This document shows positions 33,327-40,371 of a DNA stretch of 40,371 bases, piece by piece. Every line of letters begins with the position of its first letter. Positions within the stretch are counted from its first letter, which is position 1. Under the pieces are notes generated by a model. The model ran no database searches, had not been told where the DNA came from, and saw only the letters and a program-made list of their open reading frames with translations. This DNA is from Oscillospiraceae bacterium (GTDB lineage Bacteria; Bacillota; Clostridia; Oscillospirales; Oscillospiraceae): positions 1-40,371 of the forward strand of contig JAFYHU010000026.1 of assembly GCA_017538965.1 (NCBI GenBank). The letters are read 5' to 3'. Both the position numbers and the translations under genes were made by a program.

Positions 33327-33361
33327 GGGGTTGTCCAATCGTTTTGGACAGCCCCTTTTTT
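33327..33361. terminator. Terminator after the two-component operon
   Basis: The arms GGGGTTGTCCAA and TTGGACAGCCCC form a stem with one G-T pair. Seven T follow on the plus strand and a weaker CATTTTC on the minus strand, where the operon ends ten bases earlier. Confidence 0.78.
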
Positions 33362-33370
33362 CGATAAATC

Positions 33371-34135
33371 CTATTTTGTATACGCATCGGAATATTGTTC
33401 CGTGATCTCTGTCGGCAGTTCAAAATGCTGGTAATCCTTGCGATCGGTCCAGTCACCGCCCCACTCGAAGCCTTTTTCGATAAAAAGCCGATAACACAAA
33501 TCATCCTTTTCTATCTTATAATCAAAGGCCTGTGACCTGTCCAGATAGATTTCTCCCGTGGCAGGTTCTATCACTTCCTTTATCGTGCCGTCATCATTCG
33601 TCACGGTTTTATGGTAAGGGTTATAGAGGGGGTTAATATCTACCGCCATTCCCAAGCCGTGTTTTGAGATTCTGTCTGTATGCGATATCAGCCGGAAATT
33701 GAAGCTGGACGAGTTGTTATCCCGCATCATAATCTCATCATCCGCGAGGTAGTTATCCGGGAGCACCATCCGTTTTATGGGGTATCCCGCATCATAAAGC
33801 TTCTCAAAAATCTCCAGAACATCTTCCGCTATCCGTTTATGGACAACCATTTCGCCCTGGTGTGTATTGCCCTCTTTGTCCTTGTGCAGAACCAGCAGAT
33901 AACGAAGGTCTTCCCGGGGAACGATGCAGTCCTCTTTATAGGTGTTTCCCCCTCTCATTCTGTCAAACAGGTCATCCGAGATCTCCCGGACGGAAAAACC
34001 TTCCCTGTCCTCCAAAGACGGCGCCTCTTCTGCTTCGGCTTTCGAACTCCCGGCAGCGGACAGCACCACTGCAGAAATCATAACCGCAGCCATAACCGGC
34101 ACTGCTTTCCCTGCAATCATCCGCTTGAAAATCAT
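33371..34135 (-). CDS. Secreted M15-type peptidoglycan peptidase
   Basis: A 254-residue protein with a signal peptide (about 1-36, ending near SSKAEA) and an M15 peptidase domain. The metal and catalytic motifs are DRISKHGLGMAVDINPLYNPY (H159, D166) and GFEWGGDWTDRKDYQHFEL (H237). Enzymes of this type cut L-Ala-D-Glu or D-Ala-D-Ala bonds of peptidoglycan stem peptides. It overlaps the sensor kinase as ATGA, so it is the output gene of the two-component operon. That suggests that wall cleavage is what the system controls. Confidence 0.88.
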   Translation of the reverse strand: MIFKRMIAGKAVPVMAAVMISAVVLSAAGSSKAEAEEAPSLEDREGFSVREISDDLFDRMRGGNTYKEDCIVPREDLRYLLVLHKDKEGNTHQGEMVVHKRIAEDVLEIFEKLYDAGYPIKRMVLPDNYLADDEIMMRDNNSSSFNFRLISHTDRISKHGLGMAVDINPLYNPYHKTVTNDDGTIKEVIEPATGEIYLDRSQAFDYKIEKDDLCYRLFIEKGFEWGGDWTDRKDYQHFELPTEITEQYSDAYTK

Positions 34136-35466
34136 CCTCTTTGTCCATCCTCTTTTTCCGTATTCTTTTCCTGTTCTGCAGCGCTGTCCGGGATCGTCAC
34201 CGTCACGACGGTTCCGCCGCCTTCATTGGGCGCGATGCTTATGCGGCCCCCGCACATCATTTCGAGCCGCTGCCGGATGTTATTCAGGGCAATATGCGGC
34301 TCGCCGTTATCGGCGGGTTCAAAACCGCGGCCGTCGTCCGCAACGACGATCTCGCTGCCGGAATCCGTTTTCCGCGTCCGGACGGAAATGTGAAACGGGC
34401 CGGCATACGGATCTCTGCCGTGCTTGACGGCATTCTCCACAATGGGCTGCAGGGTCAGCGGCGGCATGCGAAACCAGGTATGCGGTATGTCGTAATCTAC
34501 AAACAGGCTGTCCTCATACAGGGCCTGCTCCACGGCAAGGTAGGCGCGGGTGTGTTCCAGTTCCGCAGAAAAGGGGATGAGCACATCGCTTGCAACGGCG
34601 GTAAAGTTTTTGCGCAGATAGATGTTAAAATCCTTTATGACCTGCCGGGCCGCCTTAGGGTCCTGATCGCAGAGACTGTAGATGCTTGACAGGGTGTTGT
34701 AGATGAAGTGCGGCCGCATTTCCAGCACCATGATGCTGGCGCGCTGATTGGCGATTTCCCGCTGCTGCCGAGCGATTTCCCGCTGGCGGCAAAGGTCCTG
34801 CTCGATCTGATCGGACAGGATGAAGCTGTACATGGACAGGGCTGCGAGAATGTAGCTGATGTCAAGGAGCGGGAAAACATCGATGAAAAGCTGCACAAAC
34901 AGCGCCAGCATCGTCGGCAGGATGGCGATGAGAAAGCTGAGGTAGACTTTACGGGAGAGCTGATTGCGGCGCTGCACCGTGCCTGCGAAATTGAGCAGCA
35001 GGATCAGGAGCATCGGCAGCAGCAGAAGCGGGTACAGGGGCCCGCGGCTGTATGTCGTATCTGGTGTAGTACGGGAGAAAGCGCTGACGAACGGGGCGAT
35101 TGCAAGCAGCACCAGATAGAAAGCCATCAGGCCGAGCACGGCTCGCATGAGTTTGCTCGATCGCAGGTCTTCTCCGCAGCAGTGCAGTAGATAAACCGTC
35201 AGCATGGGCAGCGGCAGCGCAAGGAGCACGCATTCCAGAATCAGGACGAGATACACCGCCGCAGCCGGGAAGGAATAATAAGGGATGAGCATTTCGAGGA
35301 GGCAGAAAAGGCAGCAGAGAATAAAAACGATAAAATAGCTCAGGAAGAAGCGTTTGCTCCAGCGATCGATCCCGGGAATGACGGCGGTGAACCACAGCCC
35401 CAGCACGCTCAACAGGAGACCTGCAAGGAATGCGGAAAAGTAGAAATAGTCAATCCATCCGTTCAC
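34132..35466 (-). CDS. LytS-type sensor histidine kinase with multi-pass membrane sensor
   Basis: The start is taken as the GTG at 35466, which overlaps the regulator stop as GTGA and has GGAGG nine bases upstream; this gives 444 residues. About seven membrane segments (residues 5-215) form the sensor. A short coiled coil follows, then the His-kinase region LEMRPHFIYNTLSSIYSL with the phospho-accepting histidine. The ATPase part has LQPIVENAVKHG (N box), VADDGRGFEP (G1) and GGGTVVTVTIP (G2). It should phosphorylate the adjacent XRE-REC regulator. LytS-type kinases usually pair with LytTR regulators, so this partner is unusual. Confidence 0.9.
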   Translation of the reverse strand: MNGWIDYFYFSAFLAGLLLSVLGLWFTAVIPGIDRWSKRFFLSYFIVFILCCLFCLLEMLIPYYSFPAAAVYLVLILECVLLALPLPMLTVYLLHCCGEDLRSSKLMRAVLGLMAFYLVLLAIAPFVSAFSRTTPDTTYSRGPLYPLLLLPMLLILLLNFAGTVQRRNQLSRKVYLSFLIAILPTMLALFVQLFIDVFPLLDISYILAALSMYSFILSDQIEQDLCRQREIARQQREIANQRASIMVLEMRPHFIYNTLSSIYSLCDQDPKAARQVIKDFNIYLRKNFTAVASDVLIPFSAELEHTRAYLAVEQALYEDSLFVDYDIPHTWFRMPPLTLQPIVENAVKHGRDPYAGPFHISVRTRKTDSGSEIVVADDGRGFEPADNGEPHIALNNIRQRLEMMCGGRISIAPNEGGGTVVTVTIPDSAAEQEKNTEKEDGQRG

Positions 35467-36062
35467 TCGTCCGTGCCTCCCACCCAAAACGGATAGCGCA
35501 GCCTTTTCAGCTGCTTCTTTACGTCCTCAGGGGTCAGCGGTTTGAGAAGAAAGCCGCAGGCTTCGGTTTTCCACGCATCGAAAGAATAGTCGGCAAAGGC
35601 GGTCAGAAACACGATGTTTGTGAAGGGATTGATCTCCAGCAGCGTGCGGCAGAGATCAAACCCGCTTGCCCTTCCCAGTTCAATATCCAGGAAAGCCAGC
35701 GCAATCCGATTGCTTTTTGCGTATTCAATCGCTTCCTGGGGCCAGATAAAGCCCGCGATCGTGGCGTTCGGCATGGCCGCTTCCAGGACGGACATGCCTT
35801 CGGTGAGGATGACCTTGCTGTCGTCCACCATAATGACATTGGGAGATTCGTCGCTCTGCGCCGCGAGCCGGAACAGCGTGTTGGCGTCCACCTCGAGCGC
35901 TTTGGCGAGGCGGACGGTCATCGCGGCGTCCGGCAGGCGGCTGCCGCTTTCCCAACGGGCGATGGTGGAATGATTGACGAACACCTTTTTCCCGAGATCG
36001 TTCTGTGTAAACCCTTTTTTCTCTCTCAGCTTTCGCAGGGTTTCCGCAAATATAGAATTCAA
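35463..36062 (-). CDS. Response regulator with N-terminal XRE DNA-binding and C-terminal receiver domain
   Basis: A 199-residue protein starting at TTG, with GGGAGGG seven bases upstream. Residues 5-64 form an XRE/Cro helix-turn-helix (RKLREKKGFTQNDLGKKVFVNHSTIARWESGSRLP). Residues 75-190 form a receiver domain with the acidic pair D80-D81, the phosphorylation site D126 in ALAFLDIELG, T154 and K174 in LLKPL. The order, DNA-binding first, is the reverse of most response regulators. It is the first gene of the operon with the LytS-type kinase and the M15 peptidase, and has a promoter at 36095-36123. Confidence 0.92.
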   Translation of the reverse strand: MNSIFAETLRKLREKKGFTQNDLGKKVFVNHSTIARWESGSRLPDAAMTVRLAKALEVDANTLFRLAAQSDESPNVIMVDDSKVILTEGMSVLEAAMPNATIAGFIWPQEAIEYAKSNRIALAFLDIELGRASGFDLCRTLLEINPFTNIVFLTAFADYSFDAWKTEACGFLLKPLTPEDVKKQLKRLRYPFWVGGTDE

Positions 36063-36094
36063 AGCAATGCCCTCCCTGTTTTCAGTTCATGATT

Positions 36095-36123
36095 ATGATA
36101 ATCCGACACGGAGAGAAAAGCAA
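36095..36123 (-). promoter_or_regulatory. Promoter of the two-component operon
   Basis: On the minus strand, TTGCTT and TATCAT are 17 bases apart. The shared element (copy 2) ends about 20 bases upstream of the -35. Confidence 0.6.
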
Positions 36124-36142
36124 GGAAATAAGACCAATTCGA

Positions 36143-36169
36143 CTTGACATTCTGGAACATTCCCCTGTG
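36143..36169 (+). repeat. Shared upstream element, copy 2
   Basis: CTTGACATTCTGGAACAT on the plus strand is identical to copy 1, and a few more bases (CGA) match before it. Read on the minus strand it is GAATGTTCCAGAATGTC, a 10-bp-spaced direct repeat of GAATGT, about 20 bases upstream of the two-component promoter. Confidence 0.7.
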
Positions 36170-36180
36170 ATGAAGAGACC

Positions 36181-36220
36181 AACACGCACCCGACGCTTTT
36201 GAAAGCATCGGGTGCGTGTT
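36181..36220. terminator. Long hairpin after the helical unknown gene
   Basis: The arms AACACGCACCCGA-GCTTT and AAAGC-TCGGGTGCGTGTT have a single mismatch and a TGA loop. There is no T-run on either strand, so it may be a terminator, a processing signal or a protein site. It lies 30 bases after the stop of the gene at 36251. Confidence 0.5.
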
Positions 36221-36250
36221 GCTTCCGCGTTGATCTGTCTTCCCAAAAGG

Positions 36251-36769
36251 CTATTTCTGCTGTTGCTGCCCGAACAGCAGGCCTGAGAGCCAGTTTGTTA
36301 TACTCTCGCTGCGCTTGCTGGCTGTACCGAAACCATCTCTGAAAACATCATCCATTTCTTCATAGAAGGCTTTCAGATTCTGTTCTTTAAACTCCTTCTT
36401 AAGACATTCCTCGCTTTTATCCCTGTTCCTGTAATCCTCCTTGAACTTCTCATAGCCGCCAACGACGTATTTGCGCCAGTCAGGCCCGAGCAGGCCGGTG
36501 CAGGTCTGTTCGTCGTATTCCCTGATCGCCGTGCAGATATCCTCGGGAATATCCATGTAATAATACTTCACCAGACTTCTGGTCTCTTCATGATACTTTT
36601 TCAGCTCAGCAATCTTATCGTCATTCAGTGCGTCCAGGTCGGCAAGGTATTCCTCGCACAGATGCATATACCTGGTATAGATGCCGCGCAGAATCGTCGG
36701 TAATTCTTCTGTTTTCTGGGTCTCTTTGTGCAGGATCTCGTCCACTCTTTCCGTGCTTAATTCCAGCAT
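36251..36769 (-). CDS. Helical soluble protein of unknown function
   Basis: A 172-residue protein predicted to be almost all helical and strongly charged, from VDEILHKETQKTEELPTILRG and MHLCEEYLADLDALNDDKIAELKKYHEETRSLV to a Gln-rich end (GQQQQK). There is no signal peptide or membrane segment. GGAG lies about ten bases before the ATG. The gene stands alone, with copy 3 of the shared element 140 bases upstream in the same orientation as at the DUF1269 gene. A possible promoter there, TTGCAA and TATACA with only 15 bases between, is weak. I do not recognise the family. Confidence 0.75.
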   Translation of the reverse strand: MLELSTERVDEILHKETQKTEELPTILRGIYTRYMHLCEEYLADLDALNDDKIAELKKYHEETRSLVKYYYMDIPEDICTAIREYDEQTCTGLLGPDWRKYVVGGYEKFKEDYRNRDKSEECLKKEFKEQNLKAFYEEMDDVFRDGFGTASKRSESITNWLSGLLFGQQQQK

Positions 36770-36888
36770 TGTTCTTCTCTCCTTTTATCAATGATTTCTG
36801 TTATTCATCAGTCTGCCCCGCAGGGAGAATGGCAATCCTTCTTCTGCGCCCCTGCCCAGTCATAACTGTATACCATAAATCTGTTTAT

Positions 36889-36915
36889 TGCAAGAGGAGT
36901 TTCCAGAATGTCAAG
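36889..36915 (-). repeat. Shared upstream element, copy 3
   Basis: Read on the minus strand it begins CTTGACATTCTGGAAA and ends CTCTTGCA, 140 bases before the start at 36769. It matches copy 1 in 25 of 27 positions. The rest of 36770-37030 holds no gene. Confidence 0.75.
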
Positions 36916-36981
36916 CTGAAATTGTCCATGAGTCAAGGTACCTTCCGGGTCGCAATCACAGATTGCTTCCCGCTTTGGCTA

Positions 36982-37004
36982 CAAACGTGCCCCCGGCACG
37001 TTTG
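36982..37004. terminator. Hairpin after the terminase gene
   Basis: Perfect 10-bp arms CAAACGTGCC and GGCACGTTTG enclose CCC. No clear T-run follows on the minus strand. It lies between the terminase stop and copy 3 of the shared element, and ATGAGTC/GACTCAT inverted words flank it at 36928 and 37024. Confidence 0.45.
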
Positions 37005-37030
37005 CTTTATGCGTCGCGCCCCGCGACTCA

Positions 37031-38662
37031 TTATGCGTGGGAACGGTATTTTAAGGAAACCCGCTCGAGGGCGTAGCGCGTCGCGTCGATCAGGTGGTTG
37101 TCCCTGTCCGGATAGCCGCTGATCCACTCGCCGTCCCTGTTCTTCTCAAACTCGTAGCGGGTGAATTCCTCATAGGCATGCGGCGTGCGCCTGCGGTCGA
37201 TCACGATGGTTCTGTGCTGCAGCCACTTCATCCCGTATTCCACGCTGCCCGGCCCCTTTCTGGCCTCCTTCGCATTCACGCCGAGGCTGCGATAGTCCGC
37301 AATGCTTTTTCTCTCGGCCGTGTCACAGACAGTCTCTACCCCGTCGTAGCCACGTTCGCGGATCCATTCTGCCGTCTCCTCGTTGCTCATCCTGTTTCCA
37401 TAATTCTCATCGAGGAGATAGATGGTCTCACGGGTCTTGTCGTAATGCAGACGGATGAAGGCATATTGATCCGGGAACCAGCCCCAGTCCACACCCTGAA
37501 AGATCCGGTCAAATCTCCGGATTTCTTCATCGGTAATGGTCCTCTCCTCGATATTCTCAAACACGTTCCCGCCGACGCCGACCGGGATGCCCAGGTATTC
37601 GTGCTTATATCGGTTTTCATCCCGCTGTTTCAGGCTTTCGGCTTCCGCAAGGAAGGTCTCGCCCAGCCATTCTTCCGGATGGTCCAGATCGAGATAGCTG
37701 CTCTGATGCAGAATCCGGTCCGCCCGTTCCTCCAGGCAGTCTCTGTTGACCCAGTTGTTCCTCGAACGGGGCGGGTTGCAGGTTTCGATGTTCCAGAACT
37801 TCTCTCCGCCGCGCATGGTCGACTGCAGGATACTGTCAATCTCCTGCCGGCCGGAAAACTGGTCTTTTTCCTCAAAATGCGTAATGCCGATGTAGCCGAA
37901 CTCTGTCTTGATGCTCTTGAGCTTCATCGGATTATCCGCTCCGCGGAACAGGATCTTCTGTCCCGTCGGCTTGAAAATCATCTCGAAAGTCGACGATTTC
38001 ACTTCCCATAACTCGCCGACGCCCAGCTGATCAATGGCCCATCTGTACTGGGAAAAGACGGAGCTGAGCAGGGTTCTGGCCACCTTGCGCAGAACAAGCG
38101 CATGCACATCCGGGTTCAGCATGACCAGCGTCACCACCGTCAGAGAAGCCCAGCTGGATTTTGTGCTTCCCCGGCCGCCTCTCACATCATAGTGCGTATA
38201 GATATGGTTCAGGGCCTTGGAACCGAGCGAGGCAAAATAGCTGTCGATGCTGTCAAAGTAGTTGGCCTTCAGGATGGCCCGCATCTGCTCCGGGTCCGAT
38301 TCCTCAGGCTCGATGTCGGGATCGACATCCCCCGAGTATTCAAACCAGGTTCTTATTGCGGCAACATTCCCCGTTCTGGTTTCGTTGAGAAGAGAAAAGG
38401 CAACCATCGTATCGACCGTCTGATCCTCTTCCTTAATTCCGAGAGCGGTAAGCCGCTCTTTGATGTCTTTTTCGTGATCGGGAATCTTTTCCCGACCCAT
38501 CATGGCAACCATACGGGCGGCATTCTTCATCTTTTTCTTCGTTTCTACCCCTTTCGCCTGCGCCATTCTGGCGCAAATCGGTGCGGTTTCCGAGGTAAAG
38601 GGTCTGCATTTCTTCAGGTTTTCCAGCGATGCCGGATTCATGCGGTGTGATCTGTGCTTCAA
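37031..38662 (-). CDS. Phage terminase large subunit with small-subunit-like N-terminal region
   Basis: The start is taken at the TTG (38662) with GGAGG five bases upstream, giving 543 residues; an ATG at 38641 is the alternative. Residues 8-120 (NPASLENLKKCRPFTSETA, then a Lys-rich and helical stretch) resemble small-terminase DNA-binding proteins. Residues 155-543 are a PBSX-type large terminase: Walker A GGRGSTKSS (162-170), a following ITHFEEKDQF motif, and nuclease-type acids in GVDWGWFPDQYAF and HLIDATRYAL. Large terminases cut and pump phage DNA into capsids. No portal, capsid or other packaging gene is present, so this is a remnant or a domesticated gene. It follows the XRE gene closely on the same strand. 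Confidence 0.88.
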   Translation of the reverse strand: MKHRSHRMNPASLENLKKCRPFTSETAPICARMAQAKGVETKKKMKNAARMVAMMGREKIPDHEKDIKERLTALGIKEEDQTVDTMVAFSLLNETRTGNVAAIRTWFEYSGDVDPDIEPEESDPEQMRAILKANYFDSIDSYFASLGSKALNHIYTHYDVRGGRGSTKSSWASLTVVTLVMLNPDVHALVLRKVARTLLSSVFSQYRWAIDQLGVGELWEVKSSTFEMIFKPTGQKILFRGADNPMKLKSIKTEFGYIGITHFEEKDQFSGRQEIDSILQSTMRGGEKFWNIETCNPPRSRNNWVNRDCLEERADRILHQSSYLDLDHPEEWLGETFLAEAESLKQRDENRYKHEYLGIPVGVGGNVFENIEERTITDEEIRRFDRIFQGVDWGWFPDQYAFIRLHYDKTRETIYLLDENYGNRMSNEETAEWIRERGYDGVETVCDTAERKSIADYRSLGVNAKEARKGPGSVEYGMKWLQHRTIVIDRRRTPHAYEEFTRYEFEKNRDGEWISGYPDRDNHLIDATRYALERVSLKYRSHA

Positions 38663-38716
38663 GGCGTCCTCCAATATAAAAATGTAAAAAGGCAAGAAAT
38701 ACTGAGCGAACTGTTC

Positions 38717-39463
38717 TTAATTCTCATTCATGAAAGAGCTCATGGCGGAGCGCAGGGATGAGGACAGCGCAATCCTGGAGGGAAAAGATGCCGCCATTCG
38801 ATAAAGGTGATTCACGGCCTGCTTCAGTTCGTCCGGGACATAGTACGTCGAGCAGACGGGCTGGACGGCCGGGTCTGCATAGTAGACCTCAATGATATCC
38901 TCCGTATGGATTTCGAGCTTCTCATTCCTCGGGGTATTGTGATAGGTGACCTTGTTGAGATAGACCTCGGCGTTCGTTTTCGGGAGTCTGGCGTGATAGC
39001 AGGTCCCCGAGACCGTAACACGCTTCTCGTAAATGGCCGAAGTGTAAACATGGGTATTGATCCGCTGCTTCCGTTCCTCCGAGTATTTCCCGGTAACCGA
39101 AACCAGAGGATTCTCTACCGCGGCGTCGTCCTCGGCAGTCAGCGCCGCTGCCGTCTCATAGCGCCACTCCAGCTTCCCGGCCTCTGTCTGCGTTGCAAGC
39201 TTGTCAAGGAAGCGCATGACAAACTGCTCGCTCTCCGAAAGCGCATCCGCAGAGAAATTGACGAGATAGTCAATTCCAACCCCCAGCTGATGCGCGACGG
39301 CATCCAGCATCTCAATCGACGGGGAGCCCTGGTAGTCCGGTTTTGCCACACGGGAAAGATATCCCCTGCTCACCCCGGCACTTTCCTCCAGGTCTCCGAT
39401 CCGGATGCCCTGTTCCTTTGCCAGGGCATAGATGTTGTTGAGGCATCTTGTTTTCTCGTACAT
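38717..39463 (-). CDS. XRE-family regulator of a phage-like element
   Basis: A 248-residue protein with an N-terminal helix-turn-helix (about 8-66: LNNIYALAKEQGIRIGDLEESAGVSRGYLSRV, then SIEMLDAVAHQLGVGIDYLV). A C-terminal region of about 170 residues, rich in beta strands (KRVTVSGTCYHARLP, VYLNKVTYHNT), is of no recognised family. XRE proteins of this kind act as repressors of mobile elements. The start has GGGAGG eight bases upstream and a strong promoter. The terminase gene follows on the same strand about 50 bases later, so the two are probably one transcript. Confidence 0.88.
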   Translation of the reverse strand: MYEKTRCLNNIYALAKEQGIRIGDLEESAGVSRGYLSRVAKPDYQGSPSIEMLDAVAHQLGVGIDYLVNFSADALSESEQFVMRFLDKLATQTEAGKLEWRYETAAALTAEDDAAVENPLVSVTGKYSEERKQRINTHVYTSAIYEKRVTVSGTCYHARLPKTNAEVYLNKVTYHNTPRNEKLEIHTEDIIEVYYADPAVQPVCSTYYVPDELKQAVNHLYRMAASFPSRIALSSSLRSAMSSFMNEN

Positions 39464-39501
39464 TTCGCAATCCTCCCTTTTTATTTTACTGTTCTGCGAA
39501 T

Positions 39502-39529
39502 ATTATATCATATTATACCATATAGTCAA
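39502..39529 (-). promoter_or_regulatory. Promoter and likely operator of the XRE-terminase pair
   Basis: On the minus strand, TTGACT and TATAAT are 16 bases apart. Two 10-bp-phased direct repeats overlap or adjoin it: TATTATA (39501 and 39511) and GCACTTTTTT (39531 and 39541). These could be sites for autoregulation. Confidence 0.7.
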
Positions 39530-39602
39530 TGCACTTTTTTGCACTTTTTTACCGGTAAATTGTAAATATTATGTGAACAAACCGCGAATAACGCCGCTGC
39601 GA

Positions 39603-39918
39603 CGTCCTCACAAGCTCCGGATCATTCGCTTCCCTGTAGCGACAGGAAAGCTCACTCCCTCCGCTGTTCGTCCTTTCCGATGGAAACCCGCTTCGCTGGG
39701 CTTTCCATCGGGGATGCGGGGTGCTCCCAATCAGGATGTACTGTTTCGCGGCCAGGGAACGGTAAGCCCCTTAAATAGCACTGCTGCCGCGAATGAATTA
39801 TGGGTATAGAATTCTGCAACTGCCCGGAAGGTACCTGCCAGCATGTAGACTCACGCCCATAAAACGCGGCGGGGAAAGGTTCGTGCGAGGGACAAGGTTG
39901 TTTTCCGCGTAATTGCAG
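39603..39918 (+). repeat. Repeat block L2 (long repeat shared with 31815-32171)
   Basis: The first 62 bases are identical to L1, and the rest matches closely, ending in the 54-bp repeat R6 (39865-39918). It contains the GATGGAAA...TTTCCATC hairpin near 39678 and one copy of a 66-bp direct repeat (39737-39802). Confidence 0.88.
39737..39802 (+). repeat. 66-bp direct repeat, first copy
   Basis: It runs from TGTACTGTTTCGCGGCC to GCCGCGAATGAATTATG and is identical to 39949-40014. The ends GCGGC and GCCGC can pair. Confidence 0.9.
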
Positions 39919-39948
39919 GGAGGCGGGATCGGGCGCTCCCCGGGAGCT

Positions 39949-40014
39949 TGTACTGTTTCGCGGCCAGGGAACGGTAAGCCCCTTAAATAGCACTGCTGCC
40001 GCGAATGAATTATG
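39949..40014 (+). repeat. 66-bp direct repeat, second copy
   Basis: It is identical to 39737-39802 and followed, like it, by a 54-bp repeat (R7). Confidence 0.9.
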
Positions 40015-40075
40015 AGGGTGGAACTTTGCGGCTACGTTGAAGGTATCTGCCAGCTTTAACCTACAACCATAAAAG

Positions 40076-40129
40076 CGCGGCGCAGGAGTTGAGAGCGAGC
40101 CGCCCACCTTCCCTGCCGCGCAATTGCAG
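40076..40129 (+). repeat. 54-bp dispersed repeat, copy R7
   Basis: It starts CGCGGCG and ends CCGCGCAATTGCAG, then AAGCTGAAGTCGGGC as after R2. From 39464 to the window end at 40371 no credible gene is seen; the bases after 40130 are GC-rich, with short palindromes such as CTCCCTCAGGGAGGGAG. Confidence 0.8.
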
Positions 40130-40371
40130 GAAGCTGAAGTCGGGCTTTCTCGCCTGCGAGGGGGGGGACTCCTTCCGGCCCTGCGAGGCCACCTCCCTCA
40201 GGGAGGGAGGCAAAGACCGCTGCGGCGGGGACACCTCATCCGTCTTTGCCCTCGCGTGAGATCGGGCAAATCCACCTTCTCCGCTTTGCGGTGCCCGGAG
40301 AATCGTTCGGGCTTACGCTGATCCTCCGATTCTCCGACCGCTGCAGTAATCCCGCAATGCCTTCCTCTGCC

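Noticed and set aside
1-40371. tRNA, rRNA, or insertion sequence with transposase
   Set aside because: None was recognised; no cloverleaf with conserved TTC arm, no rRNA core sequence and no transposase-like protein was seen.

Overview
The window looks like chromosomal DNA of a GC-rich Gram-positive bacterium, most likely a gut-type member of the Clostridia (Bacillota). This rests on the gene content: lone pta, tadA, lepA, an ABC-F protein, DUF4349 and DUF1269 proteins, VanY/M15 peptidases and a LytS-type kinase. It also rests on the strong GGAGG ribosome binding sites and the TTGnnn-17-TATAAT promoters. The genus cannot be fixed from the sequence. All family names come from reading motifs by eye; no database search was possible.

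Layout. 1-1314: end of an ABC-F ATPase gene and a YdcF-like membrane protein gene (+). 1371-8022: a minus-strand operon read from lepA through a small membrane protein, a phosphodiester glycosidase, an Lgt-like membrane protein and a VanY-type carboxypeptidase to an Mrp Fe-S carrier, closed by a bidirectional terminator. 8124-9715: pta and tadA (+). 9724-13752: a second minus operon with another phosphodiester glycosidase, an anchored unknown protein, a GT2 glycosyltransferase, GtrA and a phosphoribosyltransferase; this reads as envelope glycan work. 13904-16495: a large protein joining a KaiC-like domain without a Walker A motif to a PEP/pyruvate-binding domain. 16591-19283: an anchored low-complexity protein and nth (+), overlapping galM tail to tail. 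18261-22472: an operon of a DUF4349 lipoprotein, a MotA/TolQ-like and a MotB/OmpA-like protein, and galM; it looks like a non-flagellar ion-driven stator. 22540-25318: a PpiC-type foldase and prfB.

25478-37030 is more accessory in character. It holds an AAA/DUF4143 ATPase bracketed by matching palindromes and duplicated terminators, a REP-like pair, and an orphan protein with CARF-like and HEPN features that resembles CRISPR type III effectors but has no CRISPR locus nearby. A duplicated DUF1269 protein and an anchored phosphatidylserine-decarboxylase-like enzyme follow. Next come a 1.5 kb gene-free repeat island and a two-component operon (XRE-REC regulator, LytS-type kinase, M15 peptidase), then a helical unknown protein. 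37031-39463 is a phage-derived pair: an XRE regulator and a terminase with an extra N-terminal, small-subunit-like region. 39464-40371 is a second repeat island sharing long blocks with the first.

The best candidates for something new are the 25.5-30.2 kb stretch (palindrome-flanked ATPase plus orphan CARF-HEPN protein), the stator-lipoprotein operon, the KaiC-like/PEP-binding fusion, and a 54-bp dispersed repeat present in seven copies.
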